DNA of 64,000 nucleotides from Niallia taxi. GTDB taxonomy: Bacteria; Bacillota; Bacilli; Bacillales; Cytobacillaceae. The DNA lies in contig NZ_RZTZ01000006.1 in the NCBI RefSeq assembly GCF_004005475.1, positions 124,001-188,000 of the forward strand, given 5' to 3'. Below the pieces are notes generated by a model. It was given only the letters and a program-made list of their open reading frames with translations. It was not told the DNA's origin and did no database searches. The position numbers and the translations under genes are program-made. Below, piece by piece: positions 17,459 to 26,296 of the stretch. How positions within the stretch are numbered: position 1 is the stretch's first letter; each line of letters starts with the position of its first letter.

Positions 17459-18931
17459 CTATTTTTCTGCATTCATAATTAAATTGGCGGTATTCATGCC
17501 GCTCAATGTTACGATTGGAGAACCGCCTCCAGGGTGTGTGCTTCCACCTGCGAAAAAGAGATTAGCGATATCCTTGCTCGCATTTTTAGGACGCAAAAAG
17601 GCATCTCTTTTTCGATTGGAGGATAGACCATAAAGCGCACCACGGTATGCACCGAATTGAGAAGCGATATCAGAGGGTGTATAAACTTTTTCCTCCACTA
17701 TATTCTCCTTCAAAGATAGTCCGAAGGTTGAGAGCTTTTGATAAATAAGCTCTTTATACATTTCTGGATTTACCTGCAGATTCCCATCTGCAGGAAGAGC
17801 TGGAGCATTTGCCAGTATAAACAAATTGCTTCCCCCAGGTGCACGGCCAGGCTCTGTATAGGAAGAGTTACTGATGTAAATGGTTGGCTCACTGCTGTAT
17901 TGCTTATGTTGGAATAAATCAATAAATTCCTGCTGATAATTAGTTGAAAAATAGACATTATGGTGCCTCAGCTCTGAAAATCGTTTATTAACACCTGCAA
18001 GCACGACAAAAGCTGAAGTGGACGGTGTCAGTCCTGCTGCCTTTGAATCTGAAAAGGAGGGACGGTCGCTTTCGCTCACCAGTTCAGGATAGGCTTTAAG
18101 CAAATCTGCATTCATAATAATATAATCCCCCTGTATTTTCTCCCCATCTTCAAGCTCAATGCCTATTGCTTTTTTGTTTTTTACGATGATTTTCTGGACA
18201 GGTGCATCAGCATAAAGCCTGGCACCAAGCTTTTGTGCAACTTTTGTATAAGCCTCTGCAATTTTAACATTGCCTCCTTCCACATAATAAACACCGCCAA
18301 TCATTTCTAAATAAGCAATCATGGCAAATGTGGCAGGAGTCTTATAGGGAGACGATCCAATGTAAGTCGAATAGCGATTAAAAGCCTGCAGCACATGTGG
18401 ATGAGCAAAATACTGCCGAAAAAAGCTGTCCAGGCTTTGCAGCGGTCTTACCTGCATAAGTGCAGCTCCAAGTGATGGCGATAAATAGTCCTGCCATGAA
18501 TGAAATGTTTTTGGCAGAAAGTGCTTCGCTGATAACTTATATAATCTTGTAATCTCTTTTAAGAAATTATCATATTTATGGCTAGAATCAATGTGATTTA
18601 ACTGTTGCAGCATATATTCCCTGCTGCTTGAAAGATCAAAGGAGGTTCCATCTGAAAACACATTTCTTGTATGATGCTCAAGCTTGATCATTCGGAAGTA
18701 GTCTTCAGCCTTTTCACCTGTCTGTTCAATCACCTTCCGGAATACCTCTGGCATCGTGATAGTATTCGGCCCGAAATCAAACGTATAATCTCCTAATGCG
18801 ACAGGCATTAATTTACCTCCCAAATGCTTGTTCTTTTCAAACAGCTCTACTTGAAATCCTTTATTGGCAAGCGTTATGGCTGCTGACAATCCTGCCAGTC
18901 CACCGCCAATGATTAACACTTTTTTCTTCAT
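17459..18931 (-). CDS. CrtI/CrtN-family carotenoid desaturase or oxygenase (CrtNb/CrtP-like)
   Basis: 490 residues. The FAD-binding start is VLIIGGGLAGLSAAITLANKG with the second dinucleotide element LFEKNKHLGGKLMP, and the C-terminal family block is NLFFAGGSTHPGGGSPIV. The protein is clearly different from the CrtN at 23421-24986. In C30 clusters the second and third homologues (CrtP/CrtNb) oxidise the terminal methyl of diaponeurosporene or diapolycopene; the block WYVEGG-like YYVEGGNVKIAEAY also occurs in CrtP. Oxygenase against extra desaturase cannot be settled by eye. It overlaps the upstream glycosyltransferase gene by four bases (ATGA), so they are translationally coupled. Last gene of the operon. 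Confidence 0.8.
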   Translation of the reverse strand: MKKKVLIIGGGLAGLSAAITLANKGFQVELFEKNKHLGGKLMPVALGDYTFDFGPNTITMPEVFRKVIEQTGEKAEDYFRMIKLEHHTRNVFSDGTSFDLSSSREYMLQQLNHIDSSHKYDNFLKEITRLYKLSAKHFLPKTFHSWQDYLSPSLGAALMQVRPLQSLDSFFRQYFAHPHVLQAFNRYSTYIGSSPYKTPATFAMIAYLEMIGGVYYVEGGNVKIAEAYTKVAQKLGARLYADAPVQKIIVKNKKAIGIELEDGEKIQGDYIIMNADLLKAYPELVSESDRPSFSDSKAAGLTPSTSAFVVLAGVNKRFSELRHHNVYFSTNYQQEFIDLFQHKQYSSEPTIYISNSSYTEPGRAPGGSNLFILANAPALPADGNLQVNPEMYKELIYQKLSTFGLSLKENIVEEKVYTPSDIASQFGAYRGALYGLSSNRKRDAFLRPKNASKDIANLFFAGGSTHPGGGSPIVTLSGMNTANLIMNAEK

Positions 18932-20034
18932 GAATACTGTCTTCCTTTCCAGTTATAAGGCTTTTTCCTGATCCATCTCCACATAGAAGCATTCATGATA
19001 ATAACTAATGTTGCTGCAGATAACGGCATGAAAAAGGCTAGAGACAAACGCTGACTTGCTTTCCAGTCTACTGCCAAACGCTGCAGAACAATAAGAATAT
19101 AGGGAAGCACGAAAAGCGGTCGGAACATCGATAGTCCATACACCATTAGAATCCCTGGGAGGACATAAAAAAAGCCATAAAAAACGCTTAAGAGCAAAAC
19201 CAGCGGGACAGAACGGCCAAGCCCTGAAAAAATATTCTTTATAAACCCTTCCCATACCTCACTATTCTGCTCATACATCCGACATGAAACGTTCGTACTT
19301 ATATTAGCCAAGCAGACTCTGCATCCAGATATCTTCATTTGTTTTGCCAGATGAACATCCTCGACTATGGAAGTCTGGACGGTACGATGACCGCCTATTT
19401 TTTGATAGGCGTTTCTTTCAAAAAACATAAAAACCCCATTGGCAGCCGTTGCAGCAGGCATCTTGCTTTTATTTGCAAGATGGAGCGGAAGGTGAAATAG
19501 TACTACAAAATGCATCATCGGAATTAGAATCTTGCTCAGGATCCCCGGGACCTCAAAGGAAGGAAACCCGGTTATCAGCTTAACCTTTTCTTTTTTTAAC
19601 AGTGTAAGTGTCTTTTCAATCACTTCAGATTTAAGCCGAACGTCTGCATCAATGAAAAGGATGTACTCACCATTTGCTTCCTTCTGGAGCTGATGACAGG
19701 CGTGCACCTTTCCAGCCCAGCCTGCCGGAAGCTCTCTTCCTCTTAAAATCTTAAAGCGGCAATCTCCTGACGTTTTTTCCTGCAGCAAGGGCAAAGTTTG
19801 ATCTGTTGACCCATCGTCCAGCAAAAGAATTTCCAAATGTGGGTATGTTAGGGACCTCAGGCTGTTAATTAGTCCAGCAACATTTCGTGCTTCGTTTCTT
19901 AATGGCACCAAAACGGACACAAGCGGCTGAAATTTTTTAGTTAAATTAGGAGCTGGAAGACTAGGCAATCCGCTCATATTCCATAATGTCCATAGGAAAA
20001 ATAAAAAGAGACTGATGGTTAAAAAAAGAATCAT
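18928..20034 (-). CDS. Glycosyltransferase family 2, carotenoid glycosyltransferase (CrtQ-like)
   Basis: 368 residues. After an N-terminal membrane helix comes a GT-A domain with LVSVLVPLRNEARNVAGL, LLLDDGSTDQT, the metal-binding FIDADVRL, and VEDVHLAKQMKISG as the acceptor/ED motif. The C-terminus has two or three membrane helices. This is the layout of CrtQ from staphyloxanthin biosynthesis, which glucosylates a carotenoid carboxylate at the membrane. In this operon, together with an acyltransferase, it points to a glycosylated and acylated carotenoid. The sugar donor (probably UDP-glucose) is inferred. Confidence 0.82.
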   Translation of the reverse strand: MILFLTISLFLFFLWTLWNMSGLPSLPAPNLTKKFQPLVSVLVPLRNEARNVAGLINSLRSLTYPHLEILLLDDGSTDQTLPLLQEKTSGDCRFKILRGRELPAGWAGKVHACHQLQKEANGEYILFIDADVRLKSEVIEKTLTLLKKEKVKLITGFPSFEVPGILSKILIPMMHFVVLFHLPLHLANKSKMPAATAANGVFMFFERNAYQKIGGHRTVQTSIVEDVHLAKQMKISGCRVCLANISTNVSCRMYEQNSEVWEGFIKNIFSGLGRSVPLVLLLSVFYGFFYVLPGILMVYGLSMFRPLFVLPYILIVLQRLAVDWKASQRLSLAFFMPLSAATLVIIMNASMWRWIRKKPYNWKGRQYS

Positions 20035-20048
20035 TTAGACATCGCCCC

Positions 20049-20711
20049 TTAAAGTAAGTTTACGAAGTGCTTTGTTTCTTCGCTGATCACCTGGTTTTTC
20101 ACTACATCTAATGCATCTGTACATATCTTTTCAAGTGATAATGTTTTTTCCATCCTGGTATCTCCATGTAGTTCTGTGCTAAATAATGGATTACCTGACT
20201 TTATCCATACCTCAGGCTTTCGTTTGTGTGCAAAAGAATAGTAGAAGCATACCGGTATGATAGGTATTTCAGGAAGCTTCTCCTGCAGGTACAAAGTGCC
20301 GGGCTGAAATTGCAGCGGACGTTTTTCCAGGTGATATTCATCCCCCTGAGGAAAAATCCATACACTTTTCCCCTTTTTCAACAGCATCTCAGCATACCTC
20401 ATAGTTTTTACTATTCCTTTTGGGCTGGAACGGTCAATTGAGAAGGCTCCAAGCTTCTTGAAATAAGGAAACTGCTTTAGACCCTGTTCATGCATCATGA
20501 TATACAAATCCTGCTGTATAACGGTCTTCGTCAGCTTATAGTAAATAAGCCCATCCCACCAAGACGAGTGGTTGCAGACATAAATGCAAGGACCTGTGTG
20601 CAATTTGCCTGGTGCTTGCCAATAGACTTTGTCAAAAGAGAATGCAAGCAATCTCTTGTGGAAAGTAGAAAAAAGTTTTTCAAAAACAACATCTTTTTTA
20701 GCATGAATCAT
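20049..20711 (-). CDS. PlsC-like acyltransferase, probably acylates the carotenoid glycoside
   Basis: 220 residues of the lysophospholipid acyltransferase fold. The catalytic H-x4-D is in VCNHSSWWDGLIYY, the substrate motif is in FSIDRSSPKG, and the third block is VWIFPQGDEYH. By position it is the likely counterpart of staphyloxanthin CrtO, which attaches a fatty acid to the sugar, although CrtO itself belongs to another fold, so this would be an analogous enzyme. Its start overlaps the end of the CruF-like gene by four bases. An alternative role in bulk phospholipid synthesis is less likely inside this operon. Confidence 0.78.
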   Translation of the reverse strand: MIHAKKDVVFEKLFSTFHKRLLAFSFDKVYWQAPGKLHTGPCIYVCNHSSWWDGLIYYKLTKTVIQQDLYIMMHEQGLKQFPYFKKLGAFSIDRSSPKGIVKTMRYAEMLLKKGKSVWIFPQGDEYHLEKRPLQFQPGTLYLQEKLPEIPIIPVCFYYSFAHKRKPEVWIKSGNPLFSTELHGDTRMEKTLSLEKICTDALDVVKNQVISEETKHFVNLL

Positions 20712-21442
20712 GATGATTTCCTTCTTCTAGCAGCATATAGTGTCAGTCCGGCCAAGCAAGCTGTCAGGATGCCTGCAAGCCACAGCTCACCTGTTGCTGC
20801 AAGCAAAACAAACATCGTAATTGTTAAGACAAATAGATAAAACATCCGCTTTTCCCATAGAATGTTTTTTTCCTGTGAGAAAAATAAGATAAATACATGA
20901 AGGATAAGTGCGACAATAAACCACCCTAAAAAATTGCTGAATGGAATGTCATAGTACACCCCGTCCTCCTCCCAAATCCAATATTGCTTCAGTTTAAATG
21001 CAACCGGATCGATAACTAAATCAATAATCACAGCAATACAGGCACCAATAATCGGCTGCATCCATTTTTTAGCTGAAATTGAATTTGCTAGGGCATGTGA
21101 TGTCCCCATTACCATTAGCCACGCAAAACCAATGGCAATTGGTACGTCAAATAAATTAGGAGCAAACCGATTGGTATAATAATACTCCCCAAATAAAATG
21201 CCATAAGACGAGCCAATAAATTCTGCAATATAGGAAAATAGAAAAATAACCATGCTGATTACATATCCCGCTTTTCTTCCAAAGGCTTTAGAGAAATAAA
21301 CAATTGCCAAAAGGCCGCTTAAAATCAAAAACACAGCGTTCGCCCATTCAAGCCAGGCAGGCAGCAGATCAAAGGTGAGAAGAATCACTCCGCAAATATA
21401 CCAAATGATAAAAAAACGAAATAGGACATTTTCAAATTTCAT
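20708..21442 (-). CDS. Carotenoid biosynthesis membrane protein (CruF-like hydratase family)
   Basis: 244 residues from the ATG at 21442, chosen because AAGGAGAAGGAGAG lies just upstream and it falls just after the fni stop. The protein has about seven membrane helices, including FIIWYICGVILLTFDLLPAW and WMQPIIGACIAVIIDLVIDP. It matches the DUF422/CruF family, whose characterised members add water to the 1,2 double bond at the end of a linear carotene. A 1-hydroxy group would give a hook for the glycosyltransferase, as in the 1-glycosyl apo-carotenoid esters known from pigmented Bacillus such as B. indicus. The exact activity is inferred. Confidence 0.75.
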   Translation of the reverse strand: MKFENVLFRFFIIWYICGVILLTFDLLPAWLEWANAVFLILSGLLAIVYFSKAFGRKAGYVISMVIFLFSYIAEFIGSSYGILFGEYYYTNRFAPNLFDVPIAIGFAWLMVMGTSHALANSISAKKWMQPIIGACIAVIIDLVIDPVAFKLKQYWIWEEDGVYYDIPFSNFLGWFIVALILHVFILFFSQEKNILWEKRMFYLFVLTITMFVLLAATGELWLAGILTACLAGLTLYAARRRKSS

Positions 21443-21458
21443 TAAACTCTCCTTCTCC

Positions 21459-22520
21459 TTACAGCTTCCTTCTCGCAAGACTTTGCCAGTCAATTTCCCT
21501 TACTTCGCACCATTCTCTAACCTTCCCGCCTGCTATCAATGGACAGTGCTGGAGATCTGGAAGAGATTTCGCCCCTTGGAGAAGAAGCAGCATCTTTAAA
21601 TGCTCCTTCCAAACCTCCAGCTCCATTATTAATTCATCAATTCCTTGGTCATGGAGAGTTTTTAAAAATGGTCCAGCAATTCCCGCAGCAGCAGCACCTA
21701 AGGAGAATGCTTTAACTGCATCAAGCGGATTACGTATTCCGCCAGATGCGATGATTGTCAGCTCACCTAATACGGACTGCGCTTCTAACAACGAAATGAC
21801 AGTCGATTGGCCCCAATCTTTTAAATACGCAAAATCGCGTTTACTTCTGCGCTCATTTTCTATATGAATGAAATTGGTGCCGCCTTTTCCTCCTAAATCA
21901 ACATATTGAATACCAGCATTATGTAGCTGCCTGAGCGTTTCTGTACTCATGCCGAATCCTGTTTCCTTAACGATAACTGGCACCTGCAGTTTTACCGATA
22001 ATTTTTCTAATTTAGCAAGAATATTAGTGAAATTACGCTCTCCTTCTGGCATAACCAGCTCCTGTGGCACATTCAAATGAACTTGGAGCGCATCAGCCTC
22101 CAGCATATCGATGGCTGTTAATGCATAATCGAGTGGTGCATCTGCCCCAATATTTGCAAATACAAGACCGTTCGGATTTTTCTTCCGAACAACGTTAAAT
22201 GTATGTGCAAGCTCTTCATTTCGAATGGCAGCATGCTGAGAACCGACTGCCATTGCAATACCTGTATCCCGGGCAGCTTCTGCCAGAGATGCATTAATTA
22301 CTGCTGATTTCTCACTGCCACCTGTCATCGCATTGATAAAAAATGGATAATCAAGCGTTAAAGGACCTATATTGGTCTGGAGCTGAATGTCATCCACCCC
22401 TATTTCCGGCAAGGAACGGTGAATGAATGACAGCTCATCAAAATCAGAACTAAGTGAAAATGGTGATGTTAATGCAAGGTTAATATGCTCTGTTTTTCGA
22501 TTTTGTCTAATTGTGTCCAT
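21459..22520 (-). CDS. fni: Isopentenyl-diphosphate delta-isomerase, type 2 (FMN-dependent)
   Basis: 353 residues. It interconverts IPP and DMAPP in the cytosol with FMN and NAD(P)H. Family marks are PFFINAMTGGSE, AVGSQHAAIRN, QVHLNVPQELVMPEGER, the flavin-binding VDLGGKGGTNFIHIENERR, and ASGGIRNPLDAVKAFSLGA. The length is typical (about 350). Placing fni inside a carotenoid operon raises the DMAPP supply for prenyl chain building. It follows crtM by 35 bases. Confidence 0.95.
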   Translation of the reverse strand: MDTIRQNRKTEHINLALTSPFSLSSDFDELSFIHRSLPEIGVDDIQLQTNIGPLTLDYPFFINAMTGGSEKSAVINASLAEAARDTGIAMAVGSQHAAIRNEELAHTFNVVRKKNPNGLVFANIGADAPLDYALTAIDMLEADALQVHLNVPQELVMPEGERNFTNILAKLEKLSVKLQVPVIVKETGFGMSTETLRQLHNAGIQYVDLGGKGGTNFIHIENERRSKRDFAYLKDWGQSTVISLLEAQSVLGELTIIASGGIRNPLDAVKAFSLGAAAAGIAGPFLKTLHDQGIDELIMELEVWKEHLKMLLLLQGAKSLPDLQHCPLIAGGKVREWCEVREIDWQSLARRKL

Positions 22521-22555
22521 AAACTAATACAGCTCCCAAATCCTTTAATTATGAG

Positions 22556-23434
22556 TTACAAACCCACTGTTAATCCTTCTACCGCTTCCTTTAATCGCAC
22601 CATATTTTCTTCAGATACATAGTTTCGTGTATGCAAGCAGTCATATCCGTTTTCTCGGACAACTTTTAATATTTCTTTATAAATAAGTGCTGATAAAAGA
22701 ACATGTAATTGACTGTCTTTATCAAAATAATCGATTCCCTCTTGAAATAACGTATAAAGCTGTTCTGATCGATTCGCAATTCTCTCCCAAACCCTTATAA
22801 AGGCTGGATTAATATTGCTAGCTTCCAAGTCCTGTTGTTTGTAATCTTCCATTTCAAGCAAATCAACTGGTAAATAGATGCGGTTATTCTGATAATCCTC
22901 GCCAACATCTCTAAGAATATTAGTCAATTGCATTGCTACACCTAATTGAACAGCATACATATGCAAATGCTGATGGTTTTTAGTTGCTAGAATCGGTAGG
23001 AGCATTAAGCCAACCGTTCCGGCAACATAATAACAATACCGCTCAAGCTCTGCTAATGTATTAGGCTGATTAAAGTGTATGTCCATCCTCTGTCCTTCTA
23101 ATTGCTCGTAGAAAGGTTTAATATCCATCTCATAACGGGTAAACACATCTCGCAACGCTCTCCAAAGCGGTGATGAAATTTCCTCGCCCTTTTCAAAAAG
23201 ATTTAGCTGATGATACAGGTTCTGCCAATTTTTTTCTTGCACAGATTTATCTCCAGTTTCATCAACACTGTCATCTGCATAGCGGCAAAATGCATAGATG
23301 GCATACACAGCATTAGCCTTATCTTTTGGCAGCTTTTTAAAGGCGTGATAAAAGCTTGCCGAATTGTGCTTAATCACATTTTCACAGTATTGATAGTCAT
23401 TTTGAAGCGAATCAATAGTTTTAGCTTCCCTCAT
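22556..23434 (-). CDS. crtM: 4,4'-diapophytoene (dehydrosqualene) synthase
   Basis: 292 residues from the ATG at 23434, with AGGAGGGG eight bases upstream. The trans-isoprenyl diphosphate synthase head-to-head fold shows the first aspartate-rich motif in FCRYADDSVDETGD and the second in NILRDVGEDYQNNRIYLP, where magnesium ions bind the two diphosphates. It joins two farnesyl diphosphates into a C30 carotene precursor. CrtM (C30) and CrtB (C40) are hard to separate by eye; pairing with a CrtN-type desaturase and the host type favour C30. It overlaps the end of crtN by 14 bases, so translation may be coupled. Confidence 0.9.
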   Translation of the reverse strand: MREAKTIDSLQNDYQYCENVIKHNSASFYHAFKKLPKDKANAVYAIYAFCRYADDSVDETGDKSVQEKNWQNLYHQLNLFEKGEEISSPLWRALRDVFTRYEMDIKPFYEQLEGQRMDIHFNQPNTLAELERYCYYVAGTVGLMLLPILATKNHQHLHMYAVQLGVAMQLTNILRDVGEDYQNNRIYLPVDLLEMEDYKQQDLEASNINPAFIRVWERIANRSEQLYTLFQEGIDYFDKDSQLHVLLSALIYKEILKVVRENGYDCLHTRNYVSEENMVRLKEAVEGLTVGL

Positions 23435-24986
23435 TTGCAACCCCTCCTGCTGAATGGACTGTCTGTGCTTTCGTTGCTTTCATAGAAACAGAATCATCTA
23501 AAATTAATTCATCACTTGCAATTTTCGCTGATAGCAATACAATTGGAACGCCTGCTCCAGGATGTGTGCTGCTTCCAGTGAAATAGAGGTTTTCACAATT
23601 TTTGGCTTTGCTTTGCGGTCTTAAATGGTTACTTTGAGTTAATGTAGGACGTAATCCAAAGCAAGCGCCGTTATATGCATGGAACCTTTCTGCGAAATCC
23701 ACTGGCGTCATATAGGTTTCGGAGATTATATCCGCTTCTATTCCTGCTAGCCCCTCGACTTGACTAAGCGTTTGAAGGACTTGAGACCGGTAATAGGAAA
23801 TTGTTTCATCTGTCCATTCATACTTAGCTGTAGATAAATCAGATACAGGCACAAGTATATATAGTCAATCCTTCCCTTCTGGTGCTAATGTTGGATCTAG
23901 TTTGGAAGCAGTGTAAACATAAAAGGATGGGTTCTCCAGTTTTTCCCCTGCAAATATATCATCCAGGTTCTTTTTCAGCTCCTCTCCAAAGAAAAAGCTA
24001 TGAGCGGTTTTTAATTCTTCATATTTTTTATTCATGCCTAGGTACATGATGAAGCAAGAGCAGGAATAATCCATACTATCAATCTTTTTATCTGTATATT
24101 TCCCTTTTGCTTTGTCTTCTTTTACGAGATTTTTCATGGCATAAGGAAAATCAGCATTACATATAACCTTGTCGGCAGGAATCTCTTTACCATTCACCTT
24201 AATACCTGTTGCGACTTGATTTTCAATCCTAATTTCTTCTACAGAAGAATGATAGAAAACCTTGCCGCCAAGCTCTAGAAATAATCGCTCCATTGACTTA
24301 GCCATCGTATACATACCGCCTTTGATAAACCAAATGCCATAGAAAAACTCAATCATCGGAATCATCGAGTACAAAGATGGACCGTTATATGGAGACACAC
24401 CGATATATAATGTTTGAAAACTAATCATTTGCTTTAACTGCTCATTTTTGACATATTTACTAATAAAATTGTCGGCACTGTCAAAGGTCTTTAGCTTTAA
24501 TGCCTGATACAATGTTAACGGATTATAGAAGTCCCGCTTATTTCGGAAGGGACGCTGCAGAAAATGATTTTTCGCTACCATAAAACGTTCATAAATCAAC
24601 TGCAAGTATTTTAAAAACCCTTCTGCATCCTTTTCACTAGCATGTTCAAAGGTCTTCATTAATTCCACTAAATCAGAGGAAACCTCATGATACCCCTGCT
24701 TTCCACTTCCAAAGAAAACGGAATACATCGGATCCAATCTTTCCATCGGTATATAATCATCAGGATTGCGTCCAGCCAGTTCAAAGATTTCTCGATATAA
24801 CTCTGGCATCATCACAATGGATGGTCCTAGGTCAAATTGAAAGCCATCCTTTTCGATGCGATGCATTTTCCCTCCCGCAATAGCTTCTTTCTCATATATT
24901 TCAACCTCGTATCCAGCATGCTGCAAACGGATAGCACTTGCTAATCCAGCAACACCTGCACCAATAATAGCCACTTTTTTAGTCAT
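23421..24986 (-). pseudogene. crtN: crtN, diapophytoene desaturase, interrupted by an in-frame TGA
   Basis: The first 373 codons run from the ATG at 24986 (FAD motif VAIIGAGVAGLASAIRLQHAG, then GGKMHRIEKDGFQFDLGPS) and end LAPEGKD with TGA at 23865-23867. Without any frame change the next codons read LYILVPVSDLSTAKYEW and continue for 147 codons through the family C-terminal block (NLYFTGSSTHPGAGVPIV) to the stop at 23421. Homologues usually have a sense codon here (serine TCA would need one base change). The stop sits in the context TGACTA. Either this is a nonsense mutation, readthrough, or a sequence error. CrtN introduces the double bonds that give the C30 pigment its colour. First gene of the operon. 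Confidence 0.9.
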
Positions 24987-25061
24987 TTTCGTAAATTGCC
25001 CCCATTCATTACTTCTGGTAAAAATTTAAGTTTTTTCAAGAAAATCCTGATTTAATCTACC

Positions 25062-25215
25062 TTATCAAGTGATAAATCAAATCAATAAACTACTTACTTA
25101 TCAACTGATAAGCTGGGTGAATATATCACTTATCGTTTGATAAGTGTGACTGCAAAATATTTCACCTTATCAAGTGATAAGGTGAAATACAAACAACTTT
25201 ATTATCAAGTGATAA
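25062..25215. promoter_or_regulatory. Array of five TTATCA-N2-TGATAA operators upstream of the carotenoid operon
   Basis: Fourteen-base palindromes lie at 25062-25075, 25098-25111, 25130-25143, 25167-25180 and 25202-25215. Three are exactly TTATCAAGTGATAA; the others are TTATCAACTGATAA and TTATCGTTTGATAA. Centre-to-centre distances are 36, 32, 37 and 35 bases, about three and a third helical turns. The copy at 25167 extends into a 28-base perfect palindrome (25160-25187). The copy at 25202 overlaps the -10 box of the crtN promoter; the other four lie in the transcribed leader. The regulator is not in the window and I do not recognise the motif. Confidence 0.85.
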
Positions 25216-25229
25216 GGGTTCTTTGTCAA
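25201..25229 (-). promoter_or_regulatory. Promoter of the carotenoid operon
   Basis: On the minus strand TTGACA (25224-25229) and GATAAT (25201-25206) are 17 bases apart, a close sigma-A match about 215 bases before the crtN start. The -10 box is covered by an operator copy, which suits repression. Confidence 0.8.
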
Positions 25230-25475
25230 CATGCAGCTATCTAAACTATCCATTCGGGTAAAATCGATAAGTTAAGCTTTTCAAACAAAAAAAATCTGGA
25301 TAAGGATTTATCCATTATCTTTTGACGTTTGTCTGACTTAATATATAAGTGCATTTTTACTTATTACCCTTTTTTTATTCTCTTGAAACCTTTTTGTGAT
25401 TTTTTTTTTGATATCTTTAAAATTGATTGGTTTTACAATAACATAACTAAAAATAGTATAAGTAATTTAGACCAT

Positions 25476-25510
25476 AAAAAAGAGGTGGGTATCCTCTCCC
25501 AGCCTCTTTG
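25476..25510 (-). terminator. Terminator of the PTS/AlsE operon
   Basis: On the minus strand AAAGAGGCTGGGA and CCCACCTCTTT pair around GAGGATA and are followed by TTTTTT. It sits six bases past the stop of the epimerase gene. Confidence 0.85.
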
Positions 25511-25515
25511 AATCT

Positions 25516-26205
25516 TTATTCTACTACTTTCCCAGTCATGTCCTCATAATCTTTACACATTATTTCCCATGATTTTTGAATATCTTCATCTAATCCAAAT
25601 AGACCGCTTCGACCGATGATATAAATATCAGGATCTGCTGCATCAATTCTTTTAAATGTTTTTCTACTAGATGATCCGTCCATTTCAATCACATATTGAT
25701 AACCCTTTTCGTCACGTAATTCTCTTAATGCGACAATTTTATCTAGTGTGCTTTCAATAAAACGTTGTCCAGCAAAACCTGGATCAACTGTCATGATAGT
25801 GATTTTATCCACTAAATCAATATAAGGGAAAATGGTTTCAATAGGAGTTTCAGGATTTAATACTATCCCTGCTTTAAGTCCAGCATCATGGATTTGATCA
25901 ATTAATCGGAAAGCAAGGCCATCCAGTACTTCTGCGTGCATACAAATCCATTCACACTTTAAATCCACTAATTGTTGGACCCAAAAGCTTGGATTTGTTA
26001 CCATAAGATGGGCAGACATAGGTAAGTCACTTATTTTTCGAACTTCTTGCATAAACCATGGGGATAATGTGATATTAGGAACATAATGTCCATCCATAAT
26101 ATCAATATGATAAGAACCTACATGATCGTTTAAAAAAGTAATTTGCTCTTTAAACTTATCTAAATCCATTGTCATTAGTGATGGTGAAAATTCTACTTTT
26201 TTCAT
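25516..26205 (-). CDS. D-allulose-6-phosphate 3-epimerase-like protein (AlsE / ribulose-phosphate epimerase family)
   Basis: 229 residues, a TIM barrel with the metal ligands of the RPE family: FSPSLMTMDL, HIDIMDGHYVPNITL, AHLMV, and the catalytic MTVDPGFAGQRF, then EMDGSSS. The shorter IMDGHYVPNITLSPWF and the overall length match AlsE more closely than housekeeping Rpe, and it stands in a PTS operon, so it probably epimerises a hexulose-6-phosphate formed by uptake to fructose-6-phosphate. Allulose is the best guess, with other ketoses possible. An ATGGAGGATT ribosome site precedes it. Last gene of the operon. Confidence 0.78.
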   Translation of the reverse strand: MKKVEFSPSLMTMDLDKFKEQITFLNDHVGSYHIDIMDGHYVPNITLSPWFMQEVRKISDLPMSAHLMVTNPSFWVQQLVDLKCEWICMHAEVLDGLAFRLIDQIHDAGLKAGIVLNPETPIETIFPYIDLVDKITIMTVDPGFAGQRFIESTLDKIVALRELRDEKGYQYVIEMDGSSSRKTFKRIDAADPDIYIIGRSGLFGLDEDIQKSWEIMCKDYEDMTGKVVE

Positions 26206-26296
26206 ACTCTATTAATCCTCCATTAGAACTCTAATTTCTTTAGGAATAATAAAAGGTATCGTTTTATTATTCCTAAATTTGACACGCTTACATTTT

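Noticed and set aside
23421-24986. Selenocysteine insertion at the crtN TGA
   Set aside because: No SECIS-like hairpin is evident right after the TGA, homologues do not have cysteine-dependent catalysis at this point, and no selenocysteine genes are in the window.
25329-25511. Plus-strand 60-codon frame between the carotenoid promoter and the PTS operon
   Set aside because: Low-complexity F/Y/I-rich product, no ribosome site, and its end overlaps the terminator hairpin.
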